Assembly (NCBI GenBank): GCA_040882845.1
Contig: JBBEAM010000005.1
Location: 42,876-106,875, forward strand
Source: JBBEAM01 sp040882845
GTDB lineage: Bacteria; Pseudomonadota; Alphaproteobacteria; Kiloniellales; DSM-21159
Direction: 5' to 3'
DNA: 64,000 bases
Shown: piece by piece, positions 36,325-49,199 of the stretch
Layout of the letters: each line of letters opens with the position of its first letter
How positions within the stretch are numbered: position 1 is the first letter of the stretch
Program-made: the position numbers and the translations under genes
Notes under the pieces: model-generated
What the model was told of the DNA's origin: nothing
Databases searched by the model: none
The model's input: the letters and a program-made list of their open reading frames with translations, nothing else

Positions 36325-38045
36325 TGCCCGGCGGCGCCGAGGAGGGCCTGCGCCAGGCCCAGGCCCTGGCCCAGGCCGGACGCTTCGCCGAGGCCGTCCA
36401 GGCCTTGCAGGGCTTGACCCGCAGCGTCCCGGATTTCTTCCCGGCGCAGCGTCTGCTCGGCCAGCTCGCCTTTCGTCTCGGCAACTTCGATCTGGCGGTG
36501 CAGGCGCTGGAGCGGGCGCTCGATCTCTCGCCCGAGGACGAGGGCTGCCAGCTCGCCCTGGCGGAGATCCTGCGCCGCGCCATCCCCCAGGGCTACCAAG
36601 CCGCGCTGGACAGGCGGCTGAACGCCCTGCTCGGCGGCGAGACCGTCAAGCATCAGGACCTGGCACTGGTCACGGCGCGGCTGCTGAAGCTGAAACACCC
36701 GCTGCCCGTGCAGGCCGAGGCCCTGCTGCGCGATCCCCTGCTGCTGCTGCTGTTGACCCGCTGCGTGCTGGTCGATGGCGAGCTGGAGCGCTGGCTGACA
36801 GAGCTGCGCCGGGACAGCCTGCTCCGGGGCCGCGGCCTGCCGCGCCCGCTTCAGATCGCCTTGGCGACCCAGACCGCGAACAACAATGCGGCCTGGTTCG
36901 TGTCGCCGGAGGAGGAGGCGGCGCTGGAAGCGGCCCTCGCCGCCCTGCCGCCCGAGCCCGGCGAAAACGAGCTGCTGCCGATCCTGCTCTATCGGCCGCT
37001 GGCGGCGCACCCCCAGGCGGAGGTCCTGGCGGCGCGCGCCCCGGAGACCTGGAGCGCGGAGCTGCAGCCGCTGCTGCGGCTCAGCCTGTGGGATCCCCTG
37101 GAGGTTCGGCGTCAGGCGGAAGCCATCCCGGCGCTGGACGGCGGGAGGCAAGACCGGGTTTCGCAGGCGGTACGGCTTCAATACGAGGAAAGCCCCTATC
37201 CGCGCTGGCTGCATCTCGAACGCTTTCCCGCCTCCTCCCTGGCCGAGCGGCTGCGCCAGCTGTTTGCCTGGTTTCAGACACCGGCGGCGCTGGAGGCGAG
37301 GCCGCTGCCACTGCTGGTGCCCGGCGGCGGAACAGGACGCCAGCCGCTGTCCCTGGCGCGCGCCTTTCCCGAAACCGAGGTGCTCTCGGTCGATCTCAGC
37401 CGCGCCAGCCTGGGCTATGCCAAGCAGCGCGCGGCCCGGCTCGGAATCGGCAACGTCGCCTTCCTGCAGGGCGATATCCTCGATCTCGGCCAGCTCGGCC
37501 GGCGCTTTCCGGCGATCGCCTGCACCGGGGTGCTGCATCACCTGGCCGATCCCCTGGCCGGCTGGCGGGTGTTGAGCGAGCTGCTGGAGCCCGGCGGGGC
37601 GATGCAGATCGCGCTTTACAGCCGCCTCGCCCGGCAGGACATCGTCCTGGCGCGCGACCGCATCGCCGCGCTCGGCCTCGGCGACGGACCCGAAGATATC
37701 CGCGCCTTCCGCCGGAGAATCCTAGAGGGAGAAGAGCCGGAGCTGGCGCAGCTGGCCCAGGAGAAGGACTTCGCCGACCTGCACGGCTGCCGCGACCTGC
37801 TGTTTCACCGTCAGGAGCACCGCTTCGACCTGGCGCAGATCGCGGCGGCGCTGGACGATCTGGGGCTGGAGTTCCTCGGCTTCGATCTGGCCGGGCCGGA
37901 GATCGCCCGCGCCTATGCCCAGGCCAATCCGCAAGACCCGCGGATGACCGATCTCACGGCCTGGCAAGCCTTCGAGGAAGCCAATCCGATGATCTTTCGC
38001 ACGATGTACAATTTCTGGTGCCGCAAACCGGCCGAAGACGGGTGA
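36324..38045 (+). CDS. TPR-containing class I SAM-dependent methyltransferase
   Basis: 573 residues. The N-terminal ~90 residues carry tetratricopeptide repeats ('AQALAQAGRFAEAVQALQGL', 'GQLAFRLGNFDLAVQALERA'). The central part is helical and of unknown role. The methyltransferase domain begins near 335 with motif I 'LLVPGGGTGRQPLSLA', 'VLSVDLSRASLGYAKQRAAR', 'FLQGDILDLGQLG' and 'ACTGVLHHLADPLAGWRVL'. The substrate is unknown; such TPR-methyltransferases often modify large molecules. One-base overlap with the lyase gene; it converges on the outer-membrane protein gene with three bases between. Confidence 0.82.
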   Translation: MPGGAEEGLRQAQALAQAGRFAEAVQALQGLTRSVPDFFPAQRLLGQLAFRLGNFDLAVQALERALDLSPEDEGCQLALAEILRRAIPQGYQAALDRRLNALLGGETVKHQDLALVTARLLKLKHPLPVQAEALLRDPLLLLLLTRCVLVDGELERWLTELRRDSLLRGRGLPRPLQIALATQTANNNAAWFVSPEEEAALEAALAALPPEPGENELLPILLYRPLAAHPQAEVLAARAPETWSAELQPLLRLSLWDPLEVRRQAEAIPALDGGRQDRVSQAVRLQYEESPYPRWLHLERFPASSLAERLRQLFAWFQTPAALEARPLPLLVPGGGTGRQPLSLARAFPETEVLSVDLSRASLGYAKQRAARLGIGNVAFLQGDILDLGQLGRRFPAIACTGVLHHLADPLAGWRVLSELLEPGGAMQIALYSRLARQDIVLARDRIAALGLGDGPEDIRAFRRRILEGEEPELAQLAQEKDFADLHGCRDLLFHRQEHRFDLAQIAAALDDLGLEFLGFDLAGPEIARAYAQANPQDPRMTDLTAWQAFEEANPMIFRTMYNFWCRKPAEDG

Positions 38046-38048
38046 GCC

Positions 38049-38678
38049 TCAGGGCTGGAAGCGGAAGCGCACCCCCGCGGTGACCGCGGCGGAACCGCCG
38101 CTGACGCCGTTGTAGAGTCCGAAGACGCCGGAGTTGTGGTGGAAGCGGACGACCAGCGCAATGTTGGGATTGTCCGGCGGCGAGAAGGTAATTTCCGGCG
38201 CGAAGAAATTAAGCCACTTCGATCCGTCGCCGTTGTTCTTGTCGCGCTGCACCTCTGAGATTTCCGTCGAATAGGACGGCCCCCAGAAGGGAATGCCGAT
38301 GGTGGTGTAGACGAAGTCGTTCCAGGGGAAGTTGCTCCAGCGCGCGACCAGGGCGGCGTTGAACTCCCAGTAGTCCTCGTCGCCGAAGCGCTTAGCGACG
38401 TTGCCCTCGACCTCGAAGCTCAGACCCCAGTCCCACTGCATCAGTCGCGCCGAAAAGGCCAGCGCCACCAGGCCGGTATCCTCGAACTCGATGTTCTGCG
38501 GCTGGTAGAAGGTGCTCGTGAAATTGCTGCTGTAGACCTGACCGCCGTAGACCGTGACGGCGTAGGGCCGCGGTTCGGGCACCGGCGGCTCGGCCCGGGC
38601 GGCGCTCAATCCCAAGCTCAGGATCAGGACGAGCGCCAAGACGACCGCCATCCCCGTCTGCGAAGTCGTTGTCCGCAC
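38049..38678 (-). CDS. Outer-membrane beta-barrel protein, PagL-like?
   Basis: About 209 residues from a GTG at 38678; an ATG at 38651 or 38741 is possible. A signal peptide ('MAVVLALVLILSLGLSAARA') is followed by alternating amphipathic strands, ending 'AAVTAGVRFRFQP' with a terminal aromatic/Pro as in outer-membrane barrels. The segment 'VVRFHHNSGVFGLYNG' resembles the His-x-Ser region of lipid A 3-O-deacylase (PagL)-type and acyloxyacyl-hydrolase-type proteins. That match is weak, so a plain barrel of unknown function is equally likely. Confidence 0.65.
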   Translation of the reverse strand: MRTTTSQTGMAVVLALVLILSLGLSAARAEPPVPEPRPYAVTVYGGQVYSSNFTSTFYQPQNIEFEDTGLVALAFSARLMQWDWGLSFEVEGNVAKRFGDEDYWEFNAALVARWSNFPWNDFVYTTIGIPFWGPSYSTEISEVQRDKNNGDGSKWLNFFAPEITFSPPDNPNIALVVRFHHNSGVFGLYNGVSGGSAAVTAGVRFRFQP

Positions 38679-38812
38679 TTTACCCCCTGAAGTCGTGCAA
38701 TCGCTCCGGCTGCGCCGATCCCGCGACCGCCGTGTCAGCATTCGGTAGCATTAGCGTACTTGCCGCAGCGCGTCGAGACAGGAAAACCCCGGCCGAGGAG
38801 ACCGCCGCCCTA

Positions 38813-39241
38813 TCAGGCGGGGTCGTCGCCGCCCTCGTCGCTGCCTGGGGACGAGGTGCCGGAAGCCGACTCCCCGGAGGCTTCTTCCTGGGGAGGGCCG
38901 GAGCGGTTGCGGCCGGGATGTCCGGGCATTTCGACGTAGAATCCGCCGCCGCCGATCTCCGCCGAGAGCGGATTGACCCGGGTCACCCAGCCCCGCTTGA
39001 GATAGGCGATCAGCAGGCGGCAGAGCGGCTGGAATAGGGTTTCGCCGCCGCCTGGCGTGGCGGGGTCGTAGCGGATCAGCACGTTCTTGGGATCGCCGAA
39101 GCGATTGCGCTCGATCATCCGCTCCACCGAAGCGCGGGCGTGCAGCGCGTCGAGGCCGCAAAGATCCAGCTCCCACTCGGCGCGGGGATCGTGGGAAAGG
39201 GTGATACGCCGCAGCTTGCGGAGGTGGGCTTCGTCGGTCAC
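38813..39241 (-). CDS. Conserved hypothetical protein downstream of odhB
   Basis: 142 residues. It has a compact N-terminal part ('LHARASVERMIERNRFGDPK', 'LFQPLCRLLIAYLKRGWVTR', 'GGGGFYVEMPGHP') and a ~35-residue Ser/Gly/Glu-rich tail that looks disordered. No family was recognised. It starts 7 bases after the stop of odhB and is probably the last gene of the mdh-suc-odh transcription unit, so a link to the 2-oxoglutarate dehydrogenase complex is possible by context only. Confidence 0.6.
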   Translation of the reverse strand: MTDEAHLRKLRRITLSHDPRAEWELDLCGLDALHARASVERMIERNRFGDPKNVLIRYDPATPGGGETLFQPLCRLLIAYLKRGWVTRVNPLSAEIGGGGFYVEMPGHPGRNRSGPPQEEASGESASGTSSPGSDEGGDDPA

Positions 39242-39248
39242 TTCAGGG

Positions 39249-41081
39249 CTACATGTCCAGCAGCAAGCGGGAGGGATCCTCTATCGCCTCCTTGAGCTTG
39301 ACCAGGAAGGTCACGGCCTCGCGCCCATCGATGATGCGGTGATCGTAGGACAGCGCGAGATACATCATCGGCCGGATTTCGACCTCGCCGTCGATCGCCA
39401 TCGGCCGCTCCTGAATCTTGTGGAGCCCGAGGATGCCCGACTGCGGCATGTTCAGGATCGGGGTCGAGAGCAGCGAACCGAACACCCCGCCGTTGGTGAT
39501 GGTGAAGGTGCCGCCTTGCATCTCGTCGAGGGAGAGCTTGCCGTCGCGGCCCTTACCGGCGAGTTCGCCGAGGCTGGCCTCGATCTCGGCGAAGGACTTG
39601 CCGTCGCAGTTGCGAATCACCGGCACCATCAGGCCGTTCGGCGTCGAGACCGCCATGCCGATGTCGTAATACTTGTTGTAGACGATCTCCTCGCCGTCGA
39701 TCCGCGCGTTGACGGCCGGCACCTCCTTAAGGGCCTTGACCGCGGCCTTGGCGAAGAAGGAGGTGAAGCCGAGGCGTACGCCGTGCTTCTTCTCGAAGCT
39801 TTCCTTGAACTGGCCGCGCAGCGCCATGACCTCGGTCATGTCCGCCTCGTTGAAGGTGGTCAGCATGGCGGCGGTGTTCTGCGCTTCCTTCAGGCGCCTG
39901 GCGATGGTCTGGCGCAGCTTCGGCATCTTCACCCGCTCGCTCGGCCGCTCGCCGGAGGTGCCGGTCGCCGGCTTCGCCGCCGGCTTGGCGGCGGACGGCT
40001 CCGGTTGCGCGGGGGCCGGCGCAGCCTCACCGGAAGCGGCATTCAGCACATCCTCCTTGGTGATCCGGCCCTTGGGGCCGGTCCCCTGGATGGTGTTGGG
40101 GTCGATTCCCTTGTCGGCGATCAGCTTGGCGACAGCCGGAGAGAGCGTCGCCGCGGAGGGCGGCGTACCCTCAAGAATGAAGGCGCGCAGGTCCTCCGCC
40201 GTGATCTTGCCCTCGGCGCCGCTGCGCTGGATTCCGCTGGGATCGATATCGGCGGGCGTGCCCTCCTGGGTATCGCCGGGGGCCAGGCCGCGCGCAGTCA
40301 GCCGCCCGCTGGTCGAACCGGCGCCGGTGTCGCCTTCCTCGACGGCCTGGGTCGGCGAGTCGATCTTTTCCGGAGCGCGCTTGCCATCTTCGGCGGGCTT
40401 GGCCTGCGCCGCAGCGGATGCGGCGCCCCCGCCTTCTCCGGCGGAGATCACGCCGAGCAGGGCGCCGACCTCGACGGTCGCGCCTTCCTTGACCTTGATG
40501 TCGGACAGCGTTCCGGCAGCGGGCGCATTGACTTCGAGCGTGACCTTGTCGGTCTCCAGCTCGACCAGCGCCTCGTCGGCGGCGACGCTGTCGCCCGTCT
40601 GCTTCAGCCACTGCGCCACGGTCGCCTCGGTCACCGATTCGCCCAGGGCCGGCACCTTGATCTCGACCGGCTTGCCGGCGCCGTTGCCAGACCCAGCAGC
40701 TTTCGACGGCGCCTGCTTGGCTGCCTCGTCCTCCCCGGAGTCCTCTTCCTTCTCCGGCTCGGGTTCGGCCGCCTGCTTCGTTTCCTGCTTCGGCGCTTCC
40801 TGTTTTGAGGCCTCCTGCTTTGCTGGGACGGAGGCCTTGCCGCCGCCTTCTCCGATCCGTCCGAGCAAGGCGCCGACCTCCACGGTGTCGCCTTCCTCGG
40901 CGACGATCTCCGCGAGCACGCCGGCTTCCGGCGCGTTGACTTCCAAGGTCACCTTGTCGGTTTCCAGCTCGACCACGGCCTCGTCCGCGGCAACGCTATC
41001 GCCGGCCTTCTTCAGCCACTGCGCGACGGTCGCTTCGCTCACCGATTCGCCGAGCGTGGGGACCTTGATTTCCGCTGCCAT
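39249..41081 (-). CDS. odhB: 2-oxoglutarate dehydrogenase E2 (succinyltransferase) with two lipoyl domains
   Basis: 610 residues, longer than the usual ~400. Two lipoyl domains are present, with 'ELETDKVTLEVNAP' in each (predicted lipoyl-Lys43 and Lys179), joined by a Lys/Glu/Ala-rich linker. Two E3-binding-like segments follow: residues ~263-303 ('GIQRSGAEGKITAEDLRAFI') and ~313-347 ('NTIQGTGPKGRITKEDVL'). The catalytic acyltransferase domain (about 385-610) has the start 'RVKMPKLRQTIARRLKEAQN' and the C-terminal 'SYDHRIIDGREAVTFL' with the catalytic His and Asp. It forms the core of the complex with OdhA and LpdA. Confidence 0.95.
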   Translation of the reverse strand: MAAEIKVPTLGESVSEATVAQWLKKAGDSVAADEAVVELETDKVTLEVNAPEAGVLAEIVAEEGDTVEVGALLGRIGEGGGKASVPAKQEASKQEAPKQETKQAAEPEPEKEEDSGEDEAAKQAPSKAAGSGNGAGKPVEIKVPALGESVTEATVAQWLKQTGDSVAADEALVELETDKVTLEVNAPAAGTLSDIKVKEGATVEVGALLGVISAGEGGGAASAAAQAKPAEDGKRAPEKIDSPTQAVEEGDTGAGSTSGRLTARGLAPGDTQEGTPADIDPSGIQRSGAEGKITAEDLRAFILEGTPPSAATLSPAVAKLIADKGIDPNTIQGTGPKGRITKEDVLNAASGEAAPAPAQPEPSAAKPAAKPATGTSGERPSERVKMPKLRQTIARRLKEAQNTAAMLTTFNEADMTEVMALRGQFKESFEKKHGVRLGFTSFFAKAAVKALKEVPAVNARIDGEEIVYNKYYDIGMAVSTPNGLMVPVIRNCDGKSFAEIEASLGELAGKGRDGKLSLDEMQGGTFTITNGGVFGSLLSTPILNMPQSGILGLHKIQERPMAIDGEVEIRPMMYLALSYDHRIIDGREAVTFLVKLKEAIEDPSRLLLDM

Positions 41082-41143
41082 TCCTGTCGTCCCTCTTCCT
41101 TGGCCGGCGTTCCCGGCCTGGTATCCTTGCTATGGGCTGCGCG

Positions 41144-44245
<3,102 letters not shown>

Positions 44246-44354
44246 GGCGTTTTCGGCCCGTGCCACCCTCAAGGGCGGCGGTGCCGCCTCTAGTTCCTCT
44301 GTTCCTCACGGCCGCCCCCGGGACGTCCCGGCGGCGGCGGACGGCGGCGGGATG

Positions 44355-45229
44355 TCACCCGCCCATCGCCTTCAACATGGTGGCGCCGAGGCCCGCCGGC
44401 GAGTCGGCGACGTGGACGCCGGCCGAGCGCAGGGCCTCGATCTTGTGGTCCGCGGTATCCTTGCCGCCGGAGATCACCGCCCCGGCATGGCCCATGCGCC
44501 GGCCCGGCGGCGCGGTCTTGCCGGCGATGAAGCCGCAGACCGGCTTCTTCGCCTTCTCGCGCTTGACGAACTCGGCCGCCTGGACCTCGGCATCGCCGCC
44601 GATCTCGCCGATCATGATCACGCCCTCGGTCTCGGGATCGGCGAAGAACAGCTCCAGGCAGTCGACGAAGTCGGTGCCGTTGACCGGATCGCCGCCGATG
44701 CCGATGCAGGTGGTCTGGCCGAGGCCGCTGGCCGTGGTCTGGGCGACGCCCTCGTAGGTCAGGGTTCCCGAGCGCGAGACGATGCCGATCTTGCCGCGCT
44801 GGTGGATATGGCCGGGCATGATGCCGATCTTGCACTCGCCTGGGGTGATGATGCCGGGGCAGTTCGGCCCGATCAGCCGGCTGTCGGAGCCGGCGAGCAC
44901 CCGCTTGACCTTGACCATGTCGAGCACCGGGATCCCCTCGGTGATGCAGACCACCAGCTCGATCCCCGCCTCGACGGCCTCCAGAATGGCGTCGGCGGCG
45001 AAGGGCGGCGGCACATAGATCACGCTGGCGTTTGCCCCAGTCCTGGCGACGGCGTCGGACACGGTGTCGAAGACCGGCAGGTCGAGGTGGCTGGACCCGC
45101 CCTTGCCCGGCGTCACGCCGCCGACCATGTTGGTGCCGTAGGCGATCGCCTGCTCGGAATGGAAGGTGCCCTGGGCGCCAGTGAAGCCCTGACAGATGAC
45201 CTTGGTGTTCTTGTCGACCAGGACCGCCA

Positions 45230-45230
<1 letters not shown>
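44355..45230 (-). CDS. sucD: Succinyl-CoA synthetase alpha subunit
   Basis: 291 residues. The start 'MAVLVDKNTKVICQGFTGAQ' and 'SNMVGGVTPGKGGSSHLDLP'-type region bind CoA; 'RLIGPNCPGIITPGE' and the phosphohistidine in 'RRMGHAGAVISGGKDTA' are conserved. It converts succinyl-CoA to succinate with nucleoside triphosphate formation. The start codon overlaps the sucC stop by one base. Confidence 0.97.
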
Positions 45231-46426
<1,196 letters not shown>

Positions 46427-46543
46427 GAAATTCCGGTCGTTTCCGTTTCCTGTGGCACCCGGCGGCTTCAGGCGCCCCGGGCGAGTAAGAACCGGGACGC
46501 AGCCTGCTCGAAAAACGACCGTTCCGCCCCCGGTGACGACTGC

Positions 46544-46571
46544 ACTTTATCACCACAGTCCCGGGGTGCAA
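46544..46571 (-). promoter_or_regulatory. Putative promoter for sucCD-odhAB
   Basis: On the minus strand TTGCAC (46566-46571) and TAAAGT (46544-46549) are separated by 16 bases and lie about 118 bases before sucC. The -35 element begins directly after the mdh-downstream palindrome. Moderate match to the consensus. Confidence 0.45.
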
Positions 46572-46597
46572 CCGGCCTCGCCTGCAGGCGAGGCCGG
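46572..46597 (-). terminator. Perfect 26-base palindrome after mdh
   Basis: CCGGCCTCGCCTG followed directly by its complement CAGGCGAGGCCGG gives a perfect 13+13 inverted repeat, 37 bases after the mdh stop. It can form a very stable hairpin but is followed by only two T residues on the minus strand. It may be an attenuator, a 3'-end stabiliser, or a rho-linked terminator between mdh and sucC. Confidence 0.6.
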
Positions 46598-46634
46598 CGC
46601 AGCCTCAGGACTGGATCGTAGCTACGCGGCGCGC

Positions 46635-47759
46635 CTACTTCTTCTTCGCCGCGCTCCGCTTGGCCTTGGGCGCCGCCTTTTTTGCGGGCGTCTTGGCGGC
46701 AGGTTTCTTCGCCGCCGGCTTCTTGGCCGCCGCTTTCTTCGCGGCCGGCTTGGAAGCGGCCTTGGCGGCAGGTTTCGTGGCGGGCTTGGAAGCCGGCTTC
46801 GCCGCTTTCTTCTCGAGCTGCCTGCAGGCCTCGACCAGGCCCTTCACCGAGGCGACCGAGCTGGCGAACATCTTCTTCTCGGTGGCGTTGAGCTGCAGCT
46901 CGACGATCCGCTCGACACCGCCTTCGCCGATCACCGCCGGCACGCCGACATAGAGGCCCTTCACGCCGTACTGGCCGTTGAGGTAGGCGGCACAGGGCAG
47001 CAGCCGCTTCTTGTCCTTCAGGTAGCTCTCTGCCATGGAGATCGCCGAGGCGGCCGGGGCGTAGAAGGCCGAGCCGGTCTTCAGCAGGCCGACGATCTCG
47101 GCGCCGCCGTCGCGGGTGCGCTGGACGATCTGCGCCATGCGGGTCTTGGTCAGCCAGCCCATCTTGACCAGGTCGGGCAGCGGGATGCCGGCGACGGTGG
47201 AGTAGCGGGTCACCGGCACCATGGTGTCGCCGTGGCCGCCGAGCACGAAGGCGGTGACGTCCTCGACCGAGACGTTCAGGTCCTCGGCGATGAAATGGCG
47301 GAAGCGCGAGGAGTCCAGCACGCCGGCCATGCCGACCACCTTGCTGTGCGGCAGGCCGCTGGCCTCGCGCAGCACCCAGACCATGGCGTCGAGCGGGTTG
47401 GTGATGCAGATCACGAAGGCGTTCGGCGCGTTCTTCTTGATCCCCTCGCCGACCGACTTCATCACCTTCATGTTGATGTCGAGCAGGTCGTCGCGGCTCA
47501 TGCCCGGCTTGCGCGGCACCCCGGCGGTGACGATCACCACGTCGGCGCCCTTGATCGCGGTGTAGCGGCTGGCGCCGGTGAAATCGCCGTCGAAGCCCTC
47601 GACCGCCCCGCTCTGAGCGATATCCAGCGCCTTGCCCTGGGGCACGCCGTCGACGATGTCGAAGAGCACGACGTCGCCGAGATCCTTAAGGCCGGCGAGC
47701 AACGCGAGCGTGCCGCCGATCTGACCCGCGCCGACCAGCGCGATTTTCTTCCGGGCCAT
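46635..47759 (-). CDS. mdh: Malate dehydrogenase with Lys/Ala-rich tail
   Basis: 374 residues, longer than the usual ~320. The core has 'MARKKIALVGAGQIGGTLAL', 'VTAGVPRKPGMSRDDLL', 'CITNPLDAMVWV' and the catalytic 'FVLGGHGDTMVPVTRY' with His176. It belongs to the LDH-like malate dehydrogenase group of alphaproteobacteria. From about residue 318 it continues into a tail of Lys, Ala and Pro (KPASKPATKPAAKAASKP, then AAKKPAAKKPAAK) to the stop. The ATG at 47759 was preferred to that at 47768 for ribosome-site spacing. It oxidises malate to oxaloacetate in the TCA cycle. Confidence 0.95.
   Translation of the reverse strand: MARKKIALVGAGQIGGTLALLAGLKDLGDVVLFDIVDGVPQGKALDIAQSGAVEGFDGDFTGASRYTAIKGADVVIVTAGVPRKPGMSRDDLLDINMKVMKSVGEGIKKNAPNAFVICITNPLDAMVWVLREASGLPHSKVVGMAGVLDSSRFRHFIAEDLNVSVEDVTAFVLGGHGDTMVPVTRYSTVAGIPLPDLVKMGWLTKTRMAQIVQRTRDGGAEIVGLLKTGSAFYAPAASAISMAESYLKDKKRLLPCAAYLNGQYGVKGLYVGVPAVIGEGGVERIVELQLNATEKKMFASSVASVKGLVEACRQLEKKAAKPASKPATKPAAKAASKPAAKKAAAKKPAAKKPAAKTPAKKAAPKAKRSAAKKK
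46638..46808 (-). repeat. Lys/Ala/Pro low-complexity tail of mdh
   Basis: About 57 codons at the 3' end of mdh encode repeats of the K-P-A-A-K / A-A-K-K type, like a bacterial histone-H1-like domain. Nothing comparable occurs in typical malate dehydrogenases, whose chain ends near residue 320. Confidence 0.85.
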
Positions 47760-47800
47760 GGTCTCCATACCTCTCGAAGATGGATGAATGCTTGCGCGGC

Positions 47801-47829
47801 TGTGTAGCCGAATCCGCGGGACGGAGCAA
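47801..47829 (-). promoter_or_regulatory. Putative promoter for mdh
   Basis: Minus-strand TTGCTC (47824-47829) and TACACA (47801-47806), spacer 17 bases, 41 bases before the mdh start. A moderate match in the short gap between mdh and the MFS gene. Confidence 0.35.
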
Positions 47830-47864
47830 GAAAGCGCGGCGGGCTACGCTCCGGGAAGGGAGCC

Positions 47865-49073
47865 CTAGACGGTGCCGGATTCCCGCATGCCTTCCGGCGG
47901 CCGATCGGGAGGCAAGGCGAGGGCGGCGAGGAAAATCACCGCGACGATCCCGGCCAGCACCAGGAACAGGTCCGTAAAGCCACCCGCCGGATCGAACATC
48001 CAAGCGACGAGTTGGACGCCGAGCGGCGCACAGACGATGGCGATACCGTTGCGAATGCCGTAAGCGAGGCCGCGGCGGTGGCCGGGAGAGTAGCGGGCTA
48101 TCAACACGTTCTCGATGGGCGCGGCGAAGTCGAACGCGAAGACGATCAACACGGCTATCGGGAAAACCGCCCAGCCCGAGATCGCGAAGGCCGCAACCAG
48201 GGCGGCAAGCTTCAGGGCATAGCTGGCGACGTAGGCAAACTTGGCCAGGCCCCGGTCGGAGAGATGCCCGCCGATCAGCTGGGAGAGCGCGCCTAGCAGA
48301 TAGATCGTCATGATCACCAGGCCCAGGCCTATAAGTCCGTCTCCGATCTGCGATCCGATGGCGTTCTCCAGCCACTTCGGTAGCAAGGTCGTAAAGGCAT
48401 AGTAGACGACGGTAGTGAGCGACATGGTGACGATCAATGCCGCCAAGGCTCTGCGCATGTCCGTGCGGCTAGGCTCCGGATCGAGGCGAAGGTCCTCTGT
48501 GCGTTCGACGATCTTCTTGCTGAGCAGCAGTGCCCAAAGCCCGATTCCGGCGGCAATGCTCACCGCCCCGGGTACGATGAAGGCGAAGCGCCAACCGGCG
48601 AGGTCGTTCAGCGCGCCAGCGATTAAAGCCGCAAATGCCGTGCCGAGGCCACCGAAGATGCCCAGGGCGCCGATTGCTTTGCCTTTGGCCTTGACGTTGC
48701 GGACCAACCAGGCAGTGCCGACGGGATGATAGATCGCCCCGAAGACGCCGATTAGGGCTAGGGCGGCCTCCAGAGGCAGCGGCCCGCTGGCGAAACCGCA
48801 GAGCACCGTGGCCGCGCCGATGCCGAGGAAGTAGACCACCATCATGCGCGCCGCGCCCCAACGGTCGCTGAGCCAGCCGGCAAACGGCGCTGCGAGACCG
48901 AGCAGCATGGCGCCGACCGTCCAGAGCGCGATCAGGTCGTCATAGGGGCGCTGCCACGCCTCCTCGAGAACGAGGACGATGGTCAGGAACAAGGCCGTCA
49001 GAATGTGGAACAGGCCGTGTCCGGCCGCCGCAAAGGCGAACACAAGCCGGGACTGATCCTGCGTTTCCTGCAT
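47865..49073 (-). CDS. MFS transporter, Fsr (fosmidomycin resistance)-like
   Basis: 402 residues with about 12 hydrophobic segments. The start at 49073 (MQETQDQSRLVFAFAAAGHG) has GGAGG six bases upstream. 'GWLSDRWGAARMMVV' is the MFS loop 2-3 motif, and 'GVFGAIYHPVGTAWLVRNVK' is characteristic of the Fsr branch. It is a proton-driven exporter of unknown substrate. It is encoded 126 bases downstream of an AraC regulator on the same strand, which may control it. Confidence 0.83.
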   Translation of the reverse strand: MQETQDQSRLVFAFAAAGHGLFHILTALFLTIVLVLEEAWQRPYDDLIALWTVGAMLLGLAAPFAGWLSDRWGAARMMVVYFLGIGAATVLCGFASGPLPLEAALALIGVFGAIYHPVGTAWLVRNVKAKGKAIGALGIFGGLGTAFAALIAGALNDLAGWRFAFIVPGAVSIAAGIGLWALLLSKKIVERTEDLRLDPEPSRTDMRRALAALIVTMSLTTVVYYAFTTLLPKWLENAIGSQIGDGLIGLGLVIMTIYLLGALSQLIGGHLSDRGLAKFAYVASYALKLAALVAAFAISGWAVFPIAVLIVFAFDFAAPIENVLIARYSPGHRRGLAYGIRNGIAIVCAPLGVQLVAWMFDPAGGFTDLFLVLAGIVAVIFLAALALPPDRPPEGMRESGTV

Positions 49074-49199
49074 GCCGCGCCTCCGCCTCTGCACAAAGTA
49101 TCGAGATCGGCAGTTTGCACCGCCCGGCTGCGACGGGCGTTCGCGCTTCGGCCAAGTATTGCCGCGATGCGGACAAGGGCAAGACGGAAGACAGTTGCC

